A stretch of 64,000 nt of DNA from positions 248,001-312,000 of the forward strand of contig CP154437.1 of assembly GCA_039516895.1 (NCBI GenBank), given 5' to 3'. The stretch's first letter is position 1; the number at the start of each line of letters is the position of its first letter. The notes under the pieces are model-generated. The model searched no databases. It saw only the letters and a program-made list of their open reading frames with translations, and was not told where the DNA came from. This DNA comes from Campylobacter coli. Its GTDB lineage: Bacteria > Campylobacterota > Campylobacteria > Campylobacterales > Campylobacteraceae. Made by a program: the position numbers and the translations under genes. Shown here in pieces: positions 35,852-43,219 of this stretch.

Positions 35852-37114
35852 ATGCAAAATTTACATGAAATTTTACTTCAAAAGAAGATAAAAGAAATTC
35901 GCTTTAAAGCTATAGCAAGTATTGTTTGTGGATTTTTAAGTATTATTCCTTATCTTGGGGTTTTATTTAATCTTGTGAGTTGGATTTTATTTTTTATCTT
36001 GCTTTATGATTTAAAAATCTATGGCGGTGCTAAAAATTTATTTAAAAATTTCTTTATTGCCACCGGAATTAGCTTTTTTGGTACGCTTGTTAGCACAAGT
36101 TCTTTATTTGTGATTTTGAAGCCTAGAATTGACTTTTTTGGTAACTTTTATTTTAATCAAGATAGTATATTTTCAGCCATAACCACTTTTAGCGTGCTTT
36201 TTATCATTACTTTGGCTTTAATTTTTCCTTTTTTGAAAGCTTTTTACTATGAAATTGCTAGAGTAACAAAGCAAAAGTATTTCATTTATGCTTTTAATAC
36301 TTGTTATTTAGGGCTTCTTACTTTGATTATCGGCATAGGTTTGGTGTTTTTACTGGCAAGTTTGATTTTTTGGATTTTCGCATGGATAAAATTTGAAGAA
36401 CTTGATAAGCAAGAATTTTCACATTCGCAAGAAATGGCGGTGAAAACACAAAAAAAGGTTTTTGATTTTGATTTAAAATGGATTAAAATTACAATGGCTT
36501 TGTTTTTGGTTTTGTCTTTTGTTATTTTTGGTTTAAAATTTACTCAAAGAATTATATTTCAATCCATACGGAGAGGATTTTTTTATTTTGAGGATTATGA
36601 TAAGTTGATATACAATCTTGTTGATATTCGATATGTTTTAGTTCATATAGCAACATTTTTAGCTTTATTAGGTGTGTTTTTATTTTGTAAAAAGCTAAAA
36701 ACTTATAAAATGTTTATTTATTTTCTTATATGGCAGGTTTTGGTTATTTTTGGATGGAATTTGCGCTTTATTTTAAAATTAATAATGGGCGAAGATGTTT
36801 TTATTGAAAATTTTATTTTGGATAAAATTATAAGTATAGTCTGCATTATCATCGCCTTTTTCTTCTTTAAAGCTTTAGTTCAAGCTACAAAAGAAAAACT
36901 TTTCTATCTTGTTTTTGCATTTTTTGTTTGTGGTGAAATTGCAAGTAAGATATTTTATACTTTTATTGGGCTATTAGGTAGTATAAGATTACAAGCAACG
37001 ATAGTGGATATAATATTTTATATCAGTATTTCATTTACACTTGCTTATTTCATTTCATTTTTAATCGTTTGGCTTAGTTTAAAAGGGCAAAAAGAAGTCA
37101 AAAAGGCGATTTAA
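35852..37114 (+). CDS. Multi-TM membrane protein, paralogue 2
   Basis: A 420-residue paralogue of the protein at 31806. The first 180 bp of both genes are nearly identical in DNA, as is the stretch encoding FYYEIAR.TKQKYFIYAF, while the extracytoplasmic and C-terminal regions differ strongly. About nine to ten TM segments. It lies between a DcuC-type carrier and moeA. Function unknown. Only 16 nt separate its end from moeA. Confidence 0.75.
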   Translation: MQNLHEILLQKKIKEIRFKAIASIVCGFLSIIPYLGVLFNLVSWILFFILLYDLKIYGGAKNLFKNFFIATGISFFGTLVSTSSLFVILKPRIDFFGNFYFNQDSIFSAITTFSVLFIITLALIFPFLKAFYYEIARVTKQKYFIYAFNTCYLGLLTLIIGIGLVFLLASLIFWIFAWIKFEELDKQEFSHSQEMAVKTQKKVFDFDLKWIKITMALFLVLSFVIFGLKFTQRIIFQSIRRGFFYFEDYDKLIYNLVDIRYVLVHIATFLALLGVFLFCKKLKTYKMFIYFLIWQVLVIFGWNLRFILKLIMGEDVFIENFILDKIISIVCIIIAFFFFKALVQATKEKLFYLVFAFFVCGEIASKIFYTFIGLLGSIRLQATIVDIIFYISISFTLAYFISFLIVWLSLKGQKEVKKAI

Positions 37115-37130
37115 ACCTTTTTGACAAATT

Positions 37131-38321
37131 TCAAGGCATGAAGATAATATCTACCAAGCTTTCATTTTCTAAAATTTCACATTCTTTTGGCGCTATCATC
37201 AGTGCGGCTTTATTGTTAAGATTATTTATGATCGCACTTGAGCCTTCTTTTTTTCCTTCTAAATTTGCCAAAATGCGTCCATTTTTAAATTCCACATTGC
37301 AAGCAACAAATTCCAAATAAGGTGTTTTTTTCTTATAACTTCCTTGCAAAAAGGCTTTGCAAATATAGTCTTTTGGTTGAAGTAGCCAAGAGTTTAAAAT
37401 CTCTCTTGCATAAAGATTAAACATTACCATAGCCGAGTAAGGAAAACCTGGTAAAGCGATGATGAATTTTTCATTAGCCTTAGCTATCTTGATATGTCTT
37501 CCTGGTTTGATATCTGCTTTATCGATGATGAGTTCATACTCTTTAATAGCTTTTTTTAAAAAGTCAAAATCTCCCATCGAAACTCCGCCCGTCGTAACCA
37601 AAATATCACAACTTTGCAATGCGCTTTCAAGGGTAGAAAAAGTAGCTTTTTCATCATCTTTTAAAAGTGGAAAAACCCTTGTATCGCAATTTAAATTCTT
37701 AGCTAAGCTGGCTATGGCGATATGGTTTGAAGATCGAATTTGAGCAGGATTTTCTAAGGCTTCTCCTAGATCTTTTATCTCGCTCCCACTGCTTAAAACT
37801 CCTATGATAGGCTTTATAAACACACTGATGTGAAAAAATCCAAGTTCGGCCAAAAGAGCTATTTCGCTATAGCTTAGTTTTGTGCCTTTTTTGAGTAAAA
37901 TTTCATCTTTTTTATAATTTTCTCCAATTTCTCTAACTGCAAAGCCTTTAGAAACCTTTTTTTCTATAAAAAGTGTATCTTTTTCCACACGAACATTTTC
38001 AACAGGCACTAAAGTATCACTTCCTTCGCTCATAAGCGATCCTGTAAAGGTTTTGACACAAGTATCGTTTTCTACTTTAAATTCAGGCATAGTCCCTGCA
38101 GGTGTGATGCCTAAAATTTTTAAAGGTTTGTCCTGATCTTCAAATTTGATAGCATAACCATCCATGGCCGAGGTTAAAAATTCAGGCTGATTTTTGCTCG
38201 CTTTTATATCTTGAGCTAAAATTCGCCCCAAACACTCAGTAAGAGCTATTTTTTCCACTCTTGAAAAAGGCTTGATATGAGAGTGTAAAATTTTTAGACT
38301 TTCTTCATAAGACATTAGCAT
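37131..38321 (-). CDS. moeA: Molybdopterin molybdenumtransferase
   Basis: A 396-residue MoeA. Hallmarks: FLTSAMDGYAIKFED (about 44-58), EVFTGS-like VKTFTGSLMSEGSDTLVPVE, MoCF/biotin-like VLSSGSEIKDLGEALENPAQIRSSN, CDILVTTGGVSMGDFDFLK, and IALPGFPYSAMVMF. It inserts Mo or W into molybdopterin. The ATG at 38321 (MLMSYEES) is preferred over the TTG at 38342 because GAAGGAATAAAA precedes it. It ends the moaD-moaE-moeA operon that supplies cofactor to FdhA. Confidence 0.93.
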   Translation of the reverse strand: MLMSYEESLKILHSHIKPFSRVEKIALTECLGRILAQDIKASKNQPEFLTSAMDGYAIKFEDQDKPLKILGITPAGTMPEFKVENDTCVKTFTGSLMSEGSDTLVPVENVRVEKDTLFIEKKVSKGFAVREIGENYKKDEILLKKGTKLSYSEIALLAELGFFHISVFIKPIIGVLSSGSEIKDLGEALENPAQIRSSNHIAIASLAKNLNCDTRVFPLLKDDEKATFSTLESALQSCDILVTTGGVSMGDFDFLKKAIKEYELIIDKADIKPGRHIKIAKANEKFIIALPGFPYSAMVMFNLYAREILNSWLLQPKDYICKAFLQGSYKKKTPYLEFVACNVEFKNGRILANLEGKKEGSSAIINNLNNKAALMIAPKECEILENESLVDIIFMP

Positions 38322-38363
38322 TTTTATTCCTTCATTTGTCAAGATTGATTTTAAAAAATTAAA

Positions 38364-38810
38364 TTATGGTTTTAAAAGCCCCGCTCCACAAAGTTTGCTT
38401 GATCTTTCTTTGGCGTAAATTCTTTGCTTGTCTATCACATCATATTTCCAAATGGGCGCGCTTGCTTTAAAATCTTCTACAAATTCATTGATGAGTTTTA
38501 GCCCTAATTTTCTTTGCTTGCTTAAAACTCCTGCTAGATAAGAGCTTTCATGTGTTTTTACATCTCCGATTGAATGTGCAAAAAGCAAGATCACACCTTC
38601 TTCTTCAACTCTTTTTTGCCATTCATCAAACCATTTTTTCAAAAGTGGCTCATAAATATCAAAGCTAAGTGCTTCAATGCCTCCTTCTTCGCGCACTATA
38701 CCACAAAAAGTCAGCAAAGCACCACAATTTTTATCCTTAGCAAATTCATACCATTTTGCATAAATTTGCGGAATATCTAAGGCATTATTTGTCAATATAA
38801 ATTCACTCAT
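38364..38810 (-). CDS. moaE: Molybdopterin synthase catalytic subunit
   Basis: A 148-residue MoaE. The fold-typical GALLTFCGIVREE (near residue 30), LFAHSIGDVKTHESSYLAGVLSKQRK, and SAPIWKYDVIDKQRIYAKE, with the catalytic Lys in the IWKYD segment, are clear. It adds sulfur from MoaD thiocarboxylate to precursor Z. Its ATG directly follows the moaD stop with no spacer. Confidence 0.92.
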   Translation of the reverse strand: MSEFILTNNALDIPQIYAKWYEFAKDKNCGALLTFCGIVREEGGIEALSFDIYEPLLKKWFDEWQKRVEEEGVILLFAHSIGDVKTHESSYLAGVLSKQRKLGLKLINEFVEDFKASAPIWKYDVIDKQRIYAKERSSKLCGAGLLKP

Positions 38811-39032
38811 TTAACCCCCACAAACCGGTGGTAAAAGTGCGATTTTATCACCATCTTTTAAGCTAGTGTTTTCATCAAATACGATTTCATCATTTAAAGA
38901 TACAGCGCAAAGCTCTAACCATTCTTTTAAGCTTTCATCTTCTTGTAAAATTGCTTTTAATTCTTTTAAATTTTTTATGTTTAATTCTAGTTTTGGTTTA
39001 TTGATAGGACCTAAAAATTCTACACTAACCAT
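38811..39032 (-). CDS. moaD: Molybdopterin synthase sulfur carrier subunit
   Basis: A 73-residue ubiquitin-like MoaD ending in the essential LLPPVCGG tail, where the C-terminal Gly is thiocarboxylated. First gene of moaD-moaE-moeA. Start ATG 39032 with a weak site (GAGTTATT). Confidence 0.9.
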   Translation of the reverse strand: MVSVEFLGPINKPKLELNIKNLKELKAILQEDESLKEWLELCAVSLNDEIVFDENTSLKDGDKIALLPPVCGG

Positions 39033-39171
39033 AATAACTCCAATTTTTTAAAAATGTTTTTAGTATAACATAAATGTTTTAAAGTCTATTGATATTTTTT
39101 TATTTTAATAATAAGGTTTATAATTTGCAATAGCGGTGAAATTGATGAAAATATAAATAATATGTAAACTT

Positions 39172-39225
39172 AAGTTTGATTGTAAAAAATGCAAGAATAT
39201 TGTTAGAATCAAACTTGCATTTTTT
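39172..39225. terminator. Overlapping alternative hairpins between lipoprotein gene and moaD
   Basis: Stem 1: AAGTTTGATT (39172-39181) with AATCAAACTT (39207-39216). Stem 2: AAAAAATGCAAG (39184-39195) with CTTGCATTTTTT (39214-39225), a perfect 12-bp terminator for the minus-strand lipoprotein gene. They share 39214-39216 and cannot form fully together. Confidence 0.6.
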
Positions 39226-39248
39226 GTTTATTTTTTAATTATTGTAGT

Positions 39249-39569
39249 TTAATTCAGTAAGGGATTGCTATTGTTCGAACCTTGAGTTTTGTATTTTTTA
39301 ACTACTATACCCTTTTTATTAAATTCAAAAACTGTGCTTTCATCCTTATTAAACCCTGGAAGTGAAGTAATTCTGGTAAAATCATAATACCATACTTCTT
39401 TGTTACCTAAGGTTGTCTTTCTTGCAGGATAGCCTATGATTTTTTCAACATCCTCTTGTGTACTTTTTCCTATAACAATAGTGTCTAATTTATTTTGCTT
39501 GACTTCTAAACCTTTTTGATAGCAAGCACTTAAAATAAAAGTTAGAAAAATACATAAAATATATTTCAT
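39249..39569 (-). CDS. BamE/SmpA-like small lipoprotein
   Basis: A 106-residue protein with a lipoprotein signal and lipobox FILSAC (Cys 16). The mature part, LDTIVIGKSTQEDVEKIIGYPARKTTLGNKEVWYYDF, is the SmpA/OmlA fold seen in BamE and small inner-membrane relatives. It might be an outer-membrane assembly or stress lipoprotein; no partner is evident. Start ATG 39569 with AAGGAGACTTA. Confidence 0.7.
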   Translation of the reverse strand: MKYILCIFLTFILSACYQKGLEVKQNKLDTIVIGKSTQEDVEKIIGYPARKTTLGNKEVWYYDFTRITSLPGFNKDESTVFEFNKKGIVVKKYKTQGSNNSNPLLN

Positions 39570-39583
39570 TAAGTCTCCTTATT

Positions 39584-39772
39584 TTACTTTTTTAAAGCTT
39601 TTGTGATTTTTTGGTCTGTTTTGTATTGATTAAGAGCATAAATAGCCCAAATCATAGCAGGTAGCCAGCCAATAAGAGTGATTTGCAAAAGAAAACAAAT
39701 CAAAGCAGCAAAAGGTCTTTTGATTGTCAAAAAACCGAGCCAAGGCAAAATAAAACAAATAATTAATCTCAA
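39584..39772 (-). CDS. YqaE/Pmp3-family small membrane protein
   Basis: A protein of about 62 residues with two TM segments: RLIICFILPWLGFLTIKRPFAALICFLLQITLIGWLPAMIWAIYAL (residues 2-46), the Pmp3/YqaE proteolipid pattern. The likely start is TTG 39772, preceded by AAAGGAAAAACA. A longer frame starting at the G tract (39826) would add MGGGYNRNF..., untypical for the family and lying over the promoter. The role in membrane potential or stress is known for the family only. Confidence 0.6.
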   Translation of the reverse strand: MRLIICFILPWLGFLTIKRPFAALICFLLQITLIGWLPAMIWAIYALNQYKTDQKITKALKK

Positions 39773-39808
39773 TGTTTTTCCTTTAGATTGGTGAATTATG
39801 AAATTTCT

Positions 39809-39824
39809 ATTATACCCCCCCCCC
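39809..39824 (-). promoter_or_regulatory. G10 tract abutting a TATAAT -10 box
   Basis: Ten Cs on the plus strand (39815-39824) read as G10 directly upstream of TATAAT (39814-39809) on the minus strand, about 37 nt before the YqaE-like start. Long G tracts are the classic phase-variation sequences of Campylobacter; this one would lie in the -35/-10 spacer. Confidence 0.65.
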
Positions 39825-39826
39825 AT

Positions 39827-40864
39827 AAATTTAAACTTAAAAATAGTTTCATAAAAGGAAAAATTTCATTTTTTATAATTTTTACAAAAATTTGAAAAAT
39901 AAGAGGTTTTCCGTAAGTATTTTTTAACTCGTTTTGAGGAATTTGTTTTATGTTTTCTCTTTCTGGTGAAAGCAGGTTAGAGCCAAAGTGTTACAAACTT
40001 TAAACTTTTGGTGTATTTTACTAAAAAGGCTTAAAAGTAAGTTTGTGTTTTTACTTATTTTAAATTTTATTTAATATTTTTAGTTCTAAGTTTTTGGGCA
40101 ATATTAAATCAATAATAAATTTCCTAAACTCATCATTTTAGATTTCAATCACATCTTTTAAGGTTCTAAAAATCCGCTTTTGATTTCTTATCTATTTTTT
40201 ATAATGCTGTGTATTTTATGATGATTTTCATTTATAAGTAATTTCTTTAAAATTCTTTAACTCTTCTAAAGGTTGAAAATATCTTAAATTTTTAAGATAT
40301 TTTAGTACTATTTTTGATGTTAGCATTAGTTAAGTATAGATAGAATATAGGGGTTTTTACCATCATTTTTAACTAATTTAAAATTTTATTTCGCTTTTTT
40401 ATTGTTTATGGTTAAATTTTGATGCAACTTACAGAGCCTAAGAATTTTGGATTATTTGGTAATTTCTATCTCATTTACTACTATTTCTATGGCTTATGAA
40501 AGAATTTTTTCGAGGGCTAAAAGGGTTGGTTTTTCTGTTTGAAATTTTATTAATATTTAGAAGTTTTAATTTTTAGAGTAAATTCTTTAAAAGGTATTTA
40601 TATCGTGCGTATTGTGACTTGAGTGACTCATGTTTGCGTGTATTCATTTTAGAATGATCATAGTATAATTACATCTAGCAATTTGTTAAACCCAAGGTAT
40701 TAAATTTAAGAAAAATTCTTCTATTTGTCTTTATTCCTTTTTTTATATTTTACATTAAAATTACAGAAAAGTTATATTTTATTATGTAAATACGATCAAT
40801 TGTTAACTTATTTAATAAATGTTTTTTTGGTATTATTTTAGAATTAATTTAAAGGATGATTGTG
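39827..40864. other. 1-kb region without an intact gene
   Basis: All frames are broken. Contents seen: a 13-bp hairpin AAAATATCTTAAA / TTTAAGATATTTT (40276-40303, 2-nt loop); a short plus-strand stretch near 40465-40540 reading ISFTTISMAYERIFSRAKRVGFSV that may be gene debris; and the nspC promoter near 40830. In reference C. jejuni, from memory, a multicopper oxidase gene lies between moaD and nspC; no trace of its Cu motifs is visible here. Confidence 0.45.
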
Positions 40865-42019
40865 ATGAGTTATTTAGATCAGTTAAAAAACACTCCAGCT
40901 TATATTTTGGAGGAAGATAAATTAAGAAAAAATTGTGAAATTTTAGCAAATGTTGGTGAAAAAAGCGGAGCTAAAGTGCTTTTAGCTCTAAAAGGTTTTG
41001 CTTTTTCAGGGGCGATGAAAATTGTGGGTGAGTATCTTAAAGGCTGTACTTGTAGTGGGCTTTGGGAAGCAAAATTTGCTAAAGAATACATGGATAAAGA
41101 AATTCATACCTATTCGCCTGCTTTTAAAGAAGATGAAATGAGTGAGATTGCTCATTTATCCCATCATATTGTTTTTAATTCTTTGTATCAATTTGATAAA
41201 TTTAAATCCTTGTGTACTAATAACTCTTTAGGGCTTCGTTGTAATTTAGAATTTTCTTTTGCTCCTAAAGAGCTTTATAATCCTTGCGGGAAATATTCTA
41301 GACTAGGGATTTTGAGCAAGGATTTAGAAAATTGTGATTTAAGTGGAGTAGAAGGACTTCATTTTCATGCACTTTGCGAAGAGAGTGCAGATGCTTTAGA
41401 AGCTGTTTTAAAGGTTTTTGAAGAGAAATTTGGCAAATGGATTAAACAGATGAAATGGGTCAATTTTGGCGGGGGACATCATATCACAAAACAGGGCTAT
41501 GATATCCAAAAAATCATCACTCTTTGTAAGAAATTTAGCGATAAATATGGCGTGCAAGTTTATCTTGAGCCAGGAGAAGCTGTGGGTTGGCAAAGTGGGG
41601 TTTTAGTAGCAAGTGTAGTGGATATAGTTGAAAATGAGAAAAGAATTGCTATTTTAGACACTTCAAGCGAAGCTCATATGCCTGATACTATCATCATGCC
41701 TTATACAAGCGAGGTTTTAAATGCTAGAATTTTAGCAACAAGAGAAAATGAAAAAATTTCAGATTTAAAAGAAAATGAATTTGCTTATTTGCTTACAGGA
41801 AATACTTGTTTAGCCGGAGATGTGATGGGAGAATACGCCTTTAAAGAGGAATTAAAACGCGGAGATAGGGTGGTATTTTTAGATCAAATTCATTACTCTA
41901 TAGTAAAAAACACAACTTTTAATGGCATAAGACTTCCAAATTTAATGCTTTTGAATTCCAAAAATGAACTTGAAATGATAAGAGAATTTTCTTATAAGGA
42001 TTATGCTTTAAGAAATTAA
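40865..42019 (+). CDS. nspC: Carboxynorspermidine decarboxylase
   Basis: A 384-residue PLP enzyme of the alanine-racemase-like decarboxylase fold. The PLP Lys is in VLLALKGFAFSG (residue about 41); WVNFGGGHHIT, YLEPGEAVGWQSG and LTGNTCLAGDVMGEY (active-site Cys and Asp) follow. It makes norspermidine or spermidine in the alternative polyamine route used by Campylobacter. ATG 40865 is chosen over ATG 40856 because AAAGGA abuts the latter too closely. Confidence 0.9.
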   Translation: MSYLDQLKNTPAYILEEDKLRKNCEILANVGEKSGAKVLLALKGFAFSGAMKIVGEYLKGCTCSGLWEAKFAKEYMDKEIHTYSPAFKEDEMSEIAHLSHHIVFNSLYQFDKFKSLCTNNSLGLRCNLEFSFAPKELYNPCGKYSRLGILSKDLENCDLSGVEGLHFHALCEESADALEAVLKVFEEKFGKWIKQMKWVNFGGGHHITKQGYDIQKIITLCKKFSDKYGVQVYLEPGEAVGWQSGVLVASVVDIVENEKRIAILDTSSEAHMPDTIIMPYTSEVLNARILATRENEKISDLKENEFAYLLTGNTCLAGDVMGEYAFKEELKRGDRVVFLDQIHYSIVKNTTFNGIRLPNLMLLNSKNELEMIREFSYKDYALRN

Positions 42020-42056
42020 AAATTTTTTGGAAGAATAATTTTATTATTTCTTTTTA

Positions 42057-42119
42057 GCATAAAATATTTTTTAAATGACAAAATGAAAGTTTTGTTTTTT
42101 AGGCTTAAATATTTTATGC
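42057..42119 (+). terminator. Large nspC hairpin
   Basis: 13-bp perfect outer stem GCATAAAATATTT / AAATATTTTATGC, with an inner ACAAAA / TTTTGT stem, followed by T7. Confidence 0.6.
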
Positions 42120-42285
42120 AACTTTTTTTAAAAATATCCATTAAAATGCTATTTTATAGGCTTTTAAAGCTAAATTATATTTTTTCAGATCAGGCAGATT
42201 TTTAAGAAAAATTCAGTTTATTTTAAAACAAATCATATTAAGATAAATCAGTCAAAAATAAGGATTAAGAAGGAAAATTAGGTGT

Positions 42286-42312
42286 AATTTGCATAATATT
42301 ATTTTGCAAATT
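42286..42312. promoter_or_regulatory. Inverted repeat upstream of the fdh operon
   Basis: AATTTGCA (42286-42293), 11-nt spacer, TGCAAATT (42305-42312); 40 nt before the first start codon of the operon. Candidate operator for Mo/W, Se or redox control; the regulator is unknown. Confidence 0.45.
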
Positions 42313-42351
42313 ATTTAACGACAAATCTTCAAAAATTTGAATGAGTTAAAA

Positions 42352-43053
42352 ATGGATTTAGAAAAACTAAGATTAGCTAGAAGTCTTTATTATCAGTGCT
42401 TAGGAGAACTTTTCGTTTTTTCATTTTCCGAAAATAGATTATGCAATTTAAAAGCTTATTTAGAAGCTATGCAAGAGGGTTTATTTGATGAAAGTTTAAG
42501 AACAAGTTTTGAAATTTTACTTTCTAATTTAAAAGATACGCAAGATCTCCAAGCATTTTATAAAGAATACGACGAGCTTTTTTTAGCACTTAAAAATACT
42601 ATTCCTATGACTTTCTCTTATATAGAAGAAGGTTTTGAAAATTCAAAAGCATTGCTTAATGTAAGGCAGATTTTAGCTAAAAGTAAAGTCCGCCGCAATG
42701 AAAAAATTTTTAAAGAAGCTGAAGATAGTGTAGGATTTTGTTTTATTTTGATGAGTGAATTTCTAAAAAATAAGGAAGATGAACTTGCTAAGGCATTGTT
42801 TGAAAAAGTCATCAATCAAGGTATTGATGAATTTTTAATGCTTATTTTTTCAAATTCAAAAGCAAAGCTTTATAAAGAAATAGCAAATATTGCTGTGCAG
42901 TTTGTAGAATTTGAAAGATATTGTTTTGAACTTGAAAAACCTACCACAAAACCTTCCAAAAAAGTTCAAAATGATTTATCTCGTTCTGAATTTTTAAGAA
43001 GAGAAGCAAATAAACAAAGGAGGTCTCGTGAAAAATCGCAGGGAATTTCTTAA
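42352..43053 (+). CDS. TorD-family chaperone of formate dehydrogenase
   Basis: A 233-residue all-helical protein of the TorD/DmsD type: RLARSLYYQCLGELFVFSF start, then FYKEYDELFLALKNTIPMTFSYIEEGFEN near 85 and DSVGFCFILMSEFLKNKEDELAKALFEKVI. Such chaperones hold Mo/W enzymes before Tat export; here the client is FdhA. ATG 42352 (MDLEKL) is chosen over TTG 42337. The 3' end overlaps the next gene by 26 nt and carries its AAAGGAGG site. Confidence 0.75.
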   Translation: MDLEKLRLARSLYYQCLGELFVFSFSENRLCNLKAYLEAMQEGLFDESLRTSFEILLSNLKDTQDLQAFYKEYDELFLALKNTIPMTFSYIEEGFENSKALLNVRQILAKSKVRRNEKIFKEAEDSVGFCFILMSEFLKNKEDELAKALFEKVINQGIDEFLMLIFSNSKAKLYKEIANIAVQFVEFERYCFELEKPTTKPSKKVQNDLSRSEFLRREANKQRRSREKSQGIS

Positions 43054-43219
43054 AAAATCTGCTATTGCTTTGGGTACTGCAAGTCTTTTAGGCGGTGCAA
43101 GTGTAGCTTTTGGGCAAGATGAAGAAAGAAAAGATCTTGTTAGAGGCAAAAGCAAAAAAAAGGAAGTACTTTATCAAAGAAGTGCTAATTGGGAAAAATA
43201 TTATATGAGGGCTGAATAA
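43028..43219 (+). CDS. Small twin-arginine protein of the fdh operon
   Basis: A 63-residue protein with a clear Tat signal, NRREFLKKSAIALGTASLLGG. The mature part is only about 35 residues and basic, ending NWEKYYMRAE. Small Tat proteins of this type precede formate dehydrogenase genes in many epsilonproteobacteria; the role is unknown. Start GTG 43028 with AAAGGAGG 5 nt upstream. Its stop shares one base with the fdhA start. Confidence 0.8.
   Translation: MKNRREFLKKSAIALGTASLLGGASVAFGQDEERKDLVRGKSKKKEVLYQRSANWEKYYMRAE

Larger units (their letters stand above)
42020..42351. other. 332-bp intergenic region with terminator and fdh promoter
   Basis: Holds the nspC terminator hairpin (42057-42119) and a possible operator at 42286-42312 ahead of the formate dehydrogenase operon. 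No gene seen. Confidence 0.5.

Noticed and set aside
35543-37130. CRISPR-Cas9 locus expected next to moeA in C. jejuni
   Set aside because: No repeat array and no cas gene or fragment can be seen between the DcuC-type gene and moeA; only the paralogous membrane protein and AT-rich DNA are there.
39773-39826. N-terminal extension MGGGYNRNF of the YqaE-like protein
   Set aside because: It is encoded by the G tract and TATAAT box, is not typical of Pmp3/YqaE proteins, and a TTG with AAAGGA lies downstream. A coding role is not fully excluded.
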